Positions 1-5,219 of a stretch of DNA of 5,219 nt are shown piece by piece. Under the pieces are notes generated by a model. That model did not search any database. It saw only the letters and a program-made list of their open reading frames with translations, and had not been told where the DNA came from. The stretch's first letter is position 1. The number at the start of each line of letters is the position of its first letter. This DNA comes from an uncultured Lachnospiraceae bacterium (GTDB taxonomy: Bacteria; Bacillota; Clostridia; Lachnospirales; Lachnospiraceae): assembly GCA_948665105.1 (NCBI GenBank), contig CAPNGW010000189.1, positions 1 to 5,219 of the forward strand, in the 5' to 3' direction. Made by a program: the position numbers and the translations under genes.

Positions 1-537
1 TAAAGCCAGAGGCAGCAGAACCCAGATAACGCAAATCATGGTAAAAATAAGTCCTGCCGCTGATTTTGCCCCCTTCTTCCCACCGATGAGAATCAGCATC
101 AGTACAAAAAACACCAGACACCCGATAATCTGAGGCACCCGATAGTAGTTATAGATGGATACCTGGTACTCTCCCCTATCGTTGGTGTCAATGCGAATAG
201 ATACCTTGTCCCCCTGGGTTACCCGCACATTATACAGAGAGCTGAAATAATTGGTGGTATAGGCGCTCTGTCCCGCATATCTTCCTGTCAATATCTTCAC
301 CTGCAAATCCATGGAGCCCCGCCAGATTCCCTCGGTGGCCTCATCCACCACGGTATCGTTGGACAGGATTCCCATCACCTGGCCCACCTCATATTCGGTT
401 CCCGCCGTATCCTTAATTTTAAAGATTGGGCGGTCATGGTTTGCAAAATACAAAAGCCCGATAAAAGCCAGAGCAGCCAGGGCTGTTACCAGCACCCGGC
501 TGCCTGTCTTTCCTACAGGCGATTTCTTAATGTTCAT
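1..537 (-). CDS. YibE/F family multi-pass membrane protein, N-terminal 179 residues (3'-partial)
   Basis: An ATG at 537-535 opens a stop-free frame that reaches the left edge, 179 whole codons. The protein begins MNIKKSPVGKTGSRV, a short basic cytoplasmic end. A first membrane helix follows at about residues 15-31 (VLVTALAALAFIGLLYF). An extracytoplasmic stretch of about 100 residues comes next, with the family-like pattern of a 'V-ILTG-YAGQ' strand, a 'V-QGDKV' turn and 'YNYYR' just before the next helix. The second helix is at about 137-151 (PQIIGCLVFFVLMLILIGG), followed by a GGKKGAK loop and a third helix from about 160 that the window cuts. This order matches my knowledge of YibE/F proteins, predicted transporter-like membrane proteins of unsettled function. 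The gene lies 33 nt after the stop of the surface-protein gene on the same strand, so co-transcription is likely. The family call comes from pattern recognition, not a search. The C-terminal helices are outside the window. Confidence 0.85.
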   Translation of the reverse strand, partial: MNIKKSPVGKTGSRVLVTALAALAFIGLLYFANHDRPIFKIKDTAGTEYEVGQVMGILSNDTVVDEATEGIWRGSMDLQVKILTGRYAGQSAYTTNYFSSLYNVRVTQGDKVSIRIDTNDRGEYQVSIYNYYRVPQIIGCLVFFVLMLILIGGKKGAKSAAGLIFTMICVIWVLLPLAL

Positions 538-570
538 ACTTCCTTCACCTGTCTTTAACTACAGTCCTTC
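538..570 (-). other. 33-nt intergenic gap without an evident terminator
   Basis: The gap between the stop of the surface-protein gene and the start of the YibE/F gene contains the ribosome binding site and little else. The only inverted match is CTGT...ACAG, a 4-bp stem with an 8-nt loop and no following U-run, too weak for an intrinsic terminator. No room remains for a usual promoter inside the gap, so read-through from the upstream gene is the simplest reading. Confidence 0.7.
541..550 (-). promoter_or_regulatory. Ribosome binding site of the YibE/F gene
   Basis: On the minus strand the sequence reads AGGTGAAGGA, then AGT, then the ATG at 537-535. The AGGTG core sits about 8 nt from the start codon, a good Shine-Dalgarno match and spacing for a Gram-positive gene. 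This fixes the ATG at 537 as the start. Confidence 0.85.
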
Positions 571-3500
571 TTATTTTCTTACAAATCTTCTCCGTTTGAG
601 AAGTACCGCTGCCCTTGCAGAAACTGTCATGGCAATAAGCAGTATATAAATTCCCATGGAAGCAGAATCGCCGGTCTTGGGCGATGTGGGCTTTCCTCCT
701 GAGCCGCCGGTTCCAGGTGTTCCAGAACCATCAGTTCCAGGTGTCCCACCAGGGTTCTCTGTCCCACCAGGATTCTCTGTTCCACCAGGATTCTCTGTTC
801 CGCCAGGATTCTCAGACCCGCCAGGCTCCTCAGGATTCTCAGGCTCTTCAGGCTTTTCAGGCTGTTCCTGGGCCTTCTCAATCTCATCTACATTACGAAC
901 CCGAAGACAGGTAACCGGCACATCGGACTCACCTTCCGGATGGGCATATACAAAGCCAACTGCCGTTACTGCCGTACCCGGCTCCACGAACACCCCAAGC
1001 TCGTTCTGGCCTGTGGTGCCGGAAAGGATATAGCCGTCAATGAAGATATTGGCTTCTCCACTTCCGTCGTCAATCCAGAACTGGGATACCGCATTGGGTG
1101 CCTCCGCGGCCTTTCCCTTGTTCTCTAGAACTCTGGTAACTACTCCGGTGACCTCCACCAGCTTTCCGCCGTGCTTGTCGTAATCCATGGACTCCCCGGT
1201 GCTAAGCTTTAAGGGCTCATATACGTGCCTGGGTTCATCCTCCAAAAGCTCGTATTCCATAATCTGAATCTCTCTGTCTCCCTGATATTCATCCAGATAT
1301 CCGGTAATCCGCATCTTGGTGCCAATCTCAAGCCCTGCCGCAGAGTATGGGAATACAGTGATTCCTGCGGTGTCATCCTGTGCATAGATAGCATCAAAGA
1401 AGGTGTTGTGGGCATTGCTGGTTCCTGCAGTGGCATATGCCTCCACAGAGAATACGTCGCCCAGGTTGCCCTTCCGCACTTCTGCAATAGGTGTTATGGG
1501 CAGTCTTACTCTTACCTCGTTTAAAATATTCTCGGCGATGGTGCGGTTTAAGTAGGGCAGATCCCAGATATTGTCAAGCTCTGCTTTCACCTCGAAGTCT
1601 GAGATGAATACAGTACCTGCCACAAAGACGTTTGCGCCGCTATCAAGGGTCTCATGTCCCAGCATCACAACATTGCCCTTTTCCACAACCACAGGAGCCT
1701 GGTCTGAGGGAATGTACTCTCCCTGGGGGCCTCTGCTGTCGATGGAGTATGTGGTGTCATGTCCCATCACCAGCGCCTCAGCCTTACCGGCCGCCACGGC
1801 ATCCGGGTCAAGGTTTACGGTACATCCGCTGTATGCGCTGTACTCCTGTTCCGGGTTTGCTCCCGCCAGGTACCTGGATTCCGCATTGAACTTCTTCAGG
1901 TACAGCCTGTAAGCCTGCCCGCCGTTATTATCCGCATCGTAAGCCTCGTCGCTATACAGCTTGGTTGTAGCGCCGATTCCTTCTAGGAGCTTGTTCATCT
2001 CCACAGAGGTCTGTCCGTTTGCGGTATCCTGATAGTCGGCTATGCCGCAGGTAATCAGCGTTCCGCCATTGTCCGTGTAATCCTTCACCATTGCAATAAA
2101 TTCATCGCTGAAATGAGATACAGTAAAGGGTCCGGTGTTGGAGGTATCCGTCTTCCGGGCCGGAGCAGAAATTACAAGGAGTGCACAATCCTCTAGCATC
2201 TCCGGTGTGATTTCATCCGTCACTACCTCAACCTTGACGTTCATATCCCCTGCAATCTTGGTAAAGTTTCCAACATTTCCGCCATAATAGCCATTGACAT
2301 AGTCGTTATGGTGCGTTCCGTCAATGATTACCTTAGTCACCATCTCCGGTGTCACGTAGGTCAGCTTCAGCACGCTGCTGTAAATCTTGGGAGCGCCGTT
2401 TAAGGTTGCCTTAACCGTTGCCGTCAGCTCCATGGCTCCCACTTTGTCATAGGTATAATCAAAGCTGTAGTCGCCGGTTCCCATGGACGCAACGCTGGTA
2501 AGTCCCGCCGCCGCCAAATCTGCCGTATGTACCACTTCACCGCCCACCGAAAATTCGATGGAATCAATGGTCATAGCTTCTTCTTCATTGTTGTAGAGGC
2601 TCAAGTCCACTGTCAGGGCCTGCCCCTTTACCGGAAGCACTTCCGTTGTGGAGATGCCGTTAATACCGGCTGCCTCAACCTCTCCTACCCATACGGGAGC
2701 CGTCACCGCAATGTCGCCATCCGGCTGGGTTACCTTCAGGTAGTAGTAAGAATAATTATTATTAATGGTAAATTCCACTGTCTCGCTGTTGGAGGCCACT
2801 TCCTTCTCCTGAAGAATCAGGCCGCCGTTGGTAATCACCTGCACCTTGCCCAGGGCTGCATCCGTTGCATCGGAAAGCTCTGCCTTGATGGTTACGGTGT
2901 CCCCGGTCTGCCCGTCGGCCAGAATGGAGCCCATCTCGTAGTCATCCAGAGTATAGTAAATGCTTAAGTCATTGTCCTCTGTGGCGTACATGCGGTAATT
3001 ACGCATGGCATCGTAAATATTCTGCCGTGTAAGGCTATCCGCCATAACTACGCTTCTGGCGGTGTTGGCGTCTCCCCACATTCCCTTATGGTTATCCTGA
3101 TTGTTGGTGGGGGCCACATGCCAGCCCTTATCCAGGGCTCTCTGGTAGTACTCGTAAGAGGGGAAGTGTCCGCTGCTGCCCACTGCTCCCTCGCCGTTAC
3201 CCACTTCAATGAGGGTAATCAGCTTATCCATCTCCTCATCGTAATGAGCAAAATCGCTGAAGTCACCGAAGGTGGTGCCCGGGTGGTTAAACTGTGAAAT
3301 GGAGCCGGGCGCCTTCTTCAACGCCGCGTAATAATTCTGCAGTGCGGTGCCGTAGGTGCTGTAATCGGTCTGAGTCCTGCTCTGGAATCCATCTGAATTA
3401 AAGGTATTCATATGTCCCAGTCCGTTTGACCAGGTCATTTCATAGCCAAACAGTCCCACAAAGCCTGTATCTGTAAACTCGTCTGCCAGTGCATGGCCTT

Positions 3501-5219
3501 CCACCCATTCCGCGCTCATGGAGCCGTCATTGATATTGGCCGCATCTGCATTGTCAAAGGAGTTGGAGTGGTCTGTCACTGCCAGATAATCCACCTGCTC
3601 CGCCTCATTCTTGGCGTGCTCATATGCCTGCCGGGCCGTTCCTGCGCCGTCGGAATAGTTGGTGTGGGAATGAAGCTGTCCAAAGTACAGGCTGTACTTC
3701 TCACTGGTCCGCTCGGTAAAGCTTAAGGTCAAAATACTGCTGTCCTCATAGCCGCTCTTAATTGCCTTCACCTGGTAGGTAATGGGCAGAGTCGACAGCA
3801 CAATCTTATCCGTATAGGTCTTCCAGGTGGCGCCGTCATCCTCGGAATACAAAATGGTGGCCCCCGGAGTATCGCAGGTCAGCGTCAGCTCCTTACCCTT
3901 TAAAACTGCTCCGCCATTGGGCGCTGCCTTTACCGTCTTAACCTTTCCAAGGCTGTAAGCGTACATTACCTTGATGCTGTCACCCATACCGGCCTTGGTT
4001 GCCCAAGCCTGTAAATGGGAGGGCAGGTTATTAAGGGTTGGCTTATTTGCCGGATCATATTGCTGGGCCTGTGCGCCGTCGATGGAATAGTAAATGGTGG
4101 CGCCCTCTGTGGCTGTGGTCAGTGTAACCTCCTGTCCGTTAAATACTTCCCCTGAGCCCGGCTCTGCCACCACATAGGTGCAGACGTCACTGGAAATAAT
4201 GGGGCTTCCGGTGACTAACACAGAGTCCATACGCAGAACTCCTGCAGCGGCGGGTAAGCCGCTTCCGGATACCTTGGTATTTCCAGGCACCAGACGGATA
4301 TAGAGCGTCTGGGCGTTCTCAGCACCTGTGGGAACATTAAAGTCAAAGTTAATGTACTGCCCGCCTACAACAATGGGAGCCACTCCGTTTGTAATGTCCC
4401 CGGCCTTGTTGATTTCAGTTGGCTCTCCGCCCACATAGGTGGTGTATTTCGCGTTATAGCTTCCGGTGGTAAAATTCTTAAAGGTAGCTCCGTCCGTAGA
4501 ATACTGAAGCTGGAAGTTTCCGGGGCCTGTGTTGCTGACACGTATCCGGAAGGACAGCTTCATATTGCCATAACCGGAGGAGGACAATGTATACTGCAGG
4601 TAGTCGTTGTTCCCGGAGCCCAGGCCTTTTCCTCCCATGTAGTAGGAGGTAGAGCCCGTAGTTGAGCTTGTGGAGGAGGTCCAGGGCTGAACAACGCTTC
4701 CACTCACAAATGCCTGATAGAGGGCTCCCGCGTCCGCCATATCATTGGTCTTGAATAAATCCCCCTGAATCTGGGTGTCCGCCCCTGCCGTGGTGGAATA
4801 GTCGGCATTTCCGGCCCACTGGGCCACCGGGAAGGTCTTGCTGGTATCCACCTCGTTCTTGACAATCACTTGTGCCTTATGGAAGTACATCAGGAAGGCA
4901 TCCGGCTTATCCGTATCCCTCTTGCCATAGGTGGTAAAGGTTCCATAATATTCTATGTATTGATTATAATTTCCGCTATAGTTTGCATTCACACTTCTCA
5001 GGAAATACCCGCTGTTCTCCACATTGGGGTCTGCCGGGGTCACTTCCCACAGGCTCAAGGCACTTTCGGCATCTTCTAAGGTAAGACTGTTGCCGGTGGC
5101 TCCGGTGGTCAGGTACTTTCCACCGCTTTGGAAGGTGAAATATCCTTGTGCATTCTTGGTTGCCGTCAGCACTGCCGCACTCTCCGGCACATCCAAAACA
5201 TTGTCTGCGGTGGCCTGGG
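571..5219 (-). CDS. Large cell-wall-anchored PHP-domain (CehA/McbA-type) metallohydrolase with OB-fold modules, 5'-partial
   Basis: The frame is open from the right edge to the TAA at 571-573, giving 1,548 visible residues (residue 1 is the codon at 5217-5215). A TTG at 5196-5194 is not a credible start: the frame continues upstream as QATADNV, no Shine-Dalgarno precedes it and no signal peptide follows. The true start and secretion signal therefore lie outside. Approximate order: beta-rich module 12-115; beta-sandwich 127-342; two CHB_HEX_C-like repeats 348-423 and 427-501 (both with 'GATI-Y-S-DG'); PHP domain 510-752; beta domains 753-845 and 850-957; Rossmann/GATase-like domain 960-1237; two OB-fold-like domains 1241-1327 and 1329-1447; Pro/Gly linker 1450-1511; SPKTGD 1512-1517; hydrophobic segment 1521-1540; tail KRRRFVRK. 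PHP proteins of this family are metal-dependent phosphoesterases or related hydrolases. The anchor places this one outside the cell. The substrate is unknown; OB folds suggest nucleic acid or nucleotides (inference). No frameshift or internal stop was seen. Confidence 0.93.
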   Translation of the reverse strand, partial: QATADNVLDVPESAAVLTATKNAQGYFTFQSGGKYLTTGATGNSLTLEDAESALSLWEVTPADPNVENSGYFLRSVNANYSGNYNQYIEYYGTFTTYGKRDTDKPDAFLMYFHKAQVIVKNEVDTSKTFPVAQWAGNADYSTTAGADTQIQGDLFKTNDMADAGALYQAFVSGSVVQPWTSSTSSTTGSTSYYMGGKGLGSGNNDYLQYTLSSSGYGNMKLSFRIRVSNTGPGNFQLQYSTDGATFKNFTTGSYNAKYTTYVGGEPTEINKAGDITNGVAPIVVGGQYINFDFNVPTGAENAQTLYIRLVPGNTKVSGSGLPAAAGVLRMDSVLVTGSPIISSDVCTYVVAEPGSGEVFNGQEVTLTTATEGATIYYSIDGAQAQQYDPANKPTLNNLPSHLQAWATKAGMGDSIKVMYAYSLGKVKTVKAAPNGGAVLKGKELTLTCDTPGATILYSEDDGATWKTYTDKIVLSTLPITYQVKAIKSGYEDSSILTLSFTERTSEKYSLYFGQLHSHTNYSDGAGTARQAYEHAKNEAEQVDYLAVTDHSNSFDNADAANINDGSMSAEWVEGHALADEFTDTGFVGLFGYEMTWSNGLGHMNTFNSDGFQSRTQTDYSTYGTALQNYYAALKKAPGSISQFNHPGTTFGDFSDFAHYDEEMDKLITLIEVGNGEGAVGSSGHFPSYEYYQRALDKGWHVAPTNNQDNHKGMWGDANTARSVVMADSLTRQNIYDAMRNYRMYATEDNDLSIYYTLDDYEMGSILADGQTGDTVTIKAELSDATDAALGKVQVITNGGLILQEKEVASNSETVEFTINNNYSYYYLKVTQPDGDIAVTAPVWVGEVEAAGINGISTTEVLPVKGQALTVDLSLYNNEEEAMTIDSIEFSVGGEVVHTADLAAAGLTSVASMGTGDYSFDYTYDKVGAMELTATVKATLNGAPKIYSSVLKLTYVTPEMVTKVIIDGTHHNDYVNGYYGGNVGNFTKIAGDMNVKVEVVTDEITPEMLEDCALLVISAPARKTDTSNTGPFTVSHFSDEFIAMVKDYTDNGGTLITCGIADYQDTANGQTSVEMNKLLEGIGATTKLYSDEAYDADNNGGQAYRLYLKKFNAESRYLAGANPEQEYSAYSGCTVNLDPDAVAAGKAEALVMGHDTTYSIDSRGPQGEYIPSDQAPVVVEKGNVVMLGHETLDSGANVFVAGTVFISDFEVKAELDNIWDLPYLNRTIAENILNEVRVRLPITPIAEVRKGNLGDVFSVEAYATAGTSNAHNTFFDAIYAQDDTAGITVFPYSAAGLEIGTKMRITGYLDEYQGDREIQIMEYELLEDEPRHVYEPLKLSTGESMDYDKHGGKLVEVTGVVTRVLENKGKAAEAPNAVSQFWIDDGSGEANIFIDGYILSGTTGQNELGVFVEPGTAVTAVGFVYAHPEGESDVPVTCLRVRNVDEIEKAQEQPEKPEEPENPEEPGGSENPGGTENPGGTENPGGTENPGGTPGTDGSGTPGTGGSGGKPTSPKTGDSASMGIYILLIAMTVSARAAVLLKRRRFVRK
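574..684 (-). other. Cell-wall sorting signal (SPKTGD, membrane segment, basic tail)
   Basis: The last 37 residues have the three parts of a sortase signal: SPKTGD (667-684), a hydrophobic stretch MGIYILLIAMTVSARAAVLL (about 598-657) and the positively charged end KRRRFVRK. The motif has Ser instead of Leu at the first LPXTG position, a variant common in Clostridia. One arginine interrupts the hydrophobic stretch, which is slightly unusual but leaves a 14-residue apolar run before it. The protein is therefore predicted to be covalently attached to the peptidoglycan. Confidence 0.88.
745..816 (-). repeat. 18-bp tandem repeat, four copies, encoding (S/T)ENPGG
   Basis: Four contiguous 18-bp units lie at 745-762, 763-780, 781-798 and 799-816, differing from each other at only a few positions. 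Each encodes Ser/Thr-Glu-Asn-Pro-Gly-Gly on the minus strand. A degenerate fifth unit follows at 817-834, and a 9-bp Pro-Glu-X repeat at about 835-867. They form the flexible wall-spanning linker (residues about 1450-1511) before the sorting signal. Unit length is a multiple of three, so copy-number change would alter linker length without a frameshift. Confidence 0.92.
877..1497 (-). other. Two tandem OB-fold-like domains
   Basis: Residues about 1241-1327 and 1329-1447. Each has the OB-type strand order: 'GDVFSVEAYAT', 'FFDAIYAQDDTAGITVFP', 'IGTKMRITGYLDEYQGDREIQI' in the first; 'GKLVEVTGVVTRV', 'FWIDDGSGEANIFIDGY', 'VEPGTAVTAVGFVYA' and 'CLRVRNVDEI' in the second. Such OB modules ('I-DDTGGI-VF' and 'GD-V-VTG' patterns) occur in extracellular nucleases such as YhcR-type proteins, where nucleic-acid binding is presumed. 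The fold is a confident pattern call; the ligand is inferred. Confidence 0.7.
1507..2340 (-). other. Rossmann/GATase-like (DUF4350-like) domain
   Basis: Residues about 960-1237. The domain opens with a strand 'KVIIDGTHHNDYVNGYYGG' and has an alternating strand-helix pattern: 'LEDCALLVISAPA', 'FSDEFIAMVKDYTDNGGTLITCG', 'MNKLLEGIGA', later 'VVVEKGNVVMLG' and 'VFVAGTVFISDFEV'. This resembles the glutamine-amidotransferase-like fold of DUF4350/GldG-type domains, which usually lack catalytic residues and may bind ligands. I see no obvious nucleophile-elbow cysteine, so a non-catalytic role is likelier. Function is unknown. Confidence 0.5.
2962..3690 (-). other. PHP metallohydrolase domain (CehA/McbA type) with intact metal site
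   Basis: Residues 510-752 of the surface protein. Motif I is LHSHTNYSDG (His516, His518, Asp523). Motif II is YLAVTDHS (Asp549, His550). Then come GYEMTW (Glu593), GLGHMNTF (His602), QFNHPG (His645), IEVGNGEG (Glu671) and NNQDNH (Asp708, His710). The segment TARSVV followed by IYDAMRNYRMYATED is the usual end of CehA/McbA-type PHP domains. These residues cover the positions PHP proteins use to bind two or three metal ions, so the domain should be catalytically competent. PHP enzymes typically hydrolyse phosphomonoesters or phosphodiesters; some CehA/McbA relatives act on other esters, so the substrate class is not certain. Confidence 0.9.
3715..4176 (-). other. Two tandem CHB_HEX_C-like Ig-type repeats
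   Basis: Residues about 348-423 and 427-501 are diverged copies of one module. Each starts with a Pro/Gly-rich turn (AEPGSGEVFNGQEVTLT; AAPNGGAVLKGKELTLT), continues with GATIYYSIDG or GATILYSEDDG, and ends in an 'A-K-G--DS' strand pair. This is the signature of chitobiase/beta-hexosaminidase C-terminal-type domains, which act as spacers or binding modules in secreted bacterial enzymes. They directly precede the PHP domain. Confidence 0.78.
4192..4839 (-). other. Beta-sandwich, carbohydrate-binding-like module
   Basis: Residues about 127-342 contain a Ser/Thr-rich stretch, then alternating beta strands with 'DYLQYTLSSSGYGNMKLSF', 'FQLQYSTDGATFKNF' and a closing 'LRMDSVLVTGSPI'. From memory, this pattern is common in secreted Gram-positive nucleases and hydrolases, where such modules are thought to bind ligands or space domains. 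The fold and boundaries are inferred from pattern only. Confidence 0.5.
4873..5184 (-). other. Beta-rich N-terminal module of unassigned family
   Basis: Residues about 12-115 include 'GYFTFQSGGKYLTTG', 'SLTLEDA', 'SLWEV', a run of Tyr/Asn (YSGNYNQYIEYYGTFTTYG) and 'FLMYFHKAQ'. The 'GKYL...L-LEDA...LW' spacing is reminiscent of beta-trefoil-type binding domains, but I cannot assign the family. More of the protein lies upstream of the window. Confidence 0.4.

Noticed and set aside
549..566. Possible hairpin terminator between the two genes (CTGT...ACAG)
   Set aside because: The stem is only about 4 bp with an 8-nt loop and has no U-run after it; it overlaps the ribosome binding site region and is best seen as chance.
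311..649. Plus-strand open frame of 112 codons spanning the gene junction
   Set aside because: It is antisense to the YibE/F start, its ribosome binding site and the surface-protein C-terminus, all well supported; its protein shows no family features.
656..1033. Plus-strand open frame encoding Pro/Gly-rich PPGFSV repeats, looking like a collagen- or silk-like protein
   Set aside because: It is the antisense shadow of the (S/T)ENPGG linker repeat of the minus-strand gene. The repeat keeps the opposite frame open, and no convincing ribosome binding site or independent signal supports it.
2527..2967. Plus-strand open frame of 146 codons
   Set aside because: It lies wholly inside the strongly supported minus-strand gene, has no recognisable domain and is a compositional shadow.
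5194..5196. TTG as translation start of the surface protein
   Set aside because: The frame is open upstream to the window edge, no Shine-Dalgarno precedes the TTG, and no signal peptide follows although the protein is wall-anchored.

Overview
The window holds parts of two genes, both on the minus strand, and is almost fully coding. The main one is a very large, multidomain, cell-wall-anchored surface protein. It is 5'-incomplete: its frame runs open through the right edge, with 1,548 residues visible. Downstream of it, after a 33-nt gap with a clear ribosome binding site, comes the N-terminal 179 codons of a YibE/F-family membrane protein, cut by the left edge. The LPXTG-type C-terminus (SPKTGD, hydrophobic segment, KRRR tail), the strong AGGTG-type Shine-Dalgarno and the moderately GC-rich codon use point to a Gram-positive, probably gut-type Clostridia (Lachnospiraceae-like). 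The genus cannot be read from this sequence.

Layout, read in the direction of transcription (right to left): about 5219-4870, a beta-rich N-terminal module with a 'GKYLT...SLTLEDA...LW' pattern; about 4840-4190, a beta-sandwich, carbohydrate-binding-like module; about 4176-3715, two chitobiase/hexosaminidase C-terminal (CHB_HEX_C-like) Ig-type repeats; about 3690-2960, a PHP metallohydrolase domain of the CehA/McbA type with all metal-ligand positions present; about 2960-2340, two further beta-sandwich segments; about 2340-1507, a Rossmann/GATase-like (DUF4350-like) domain; about 1497-877, two tandem OB-fold-like domains; about 870-685, a Pro/Glu/Gly linker with an 18-bp tandem repeat; 684-574, the sorting signal, membrane segment and basic tail. 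The stop is at 571-573. The YibE/F gene follows from 537 to beyond position 1.

The most interesting point is the architecture. A predicted active PHP phosphoesterase is combined on one sortase-anchored polypeptide with OB-fold and beta-sandwich modules of the kind seen in extracellular nucleases. It reads as a possible ecto-phosphodiesterase, nuclease or phosphatase displayed on the wall, probably co-transcribed with a YibE/F transporter-like protein. The biochemical activity and the link between the two genes are inferences. No RNA gene, CRISPR array, insertion sequence or convincing terminator was seen.
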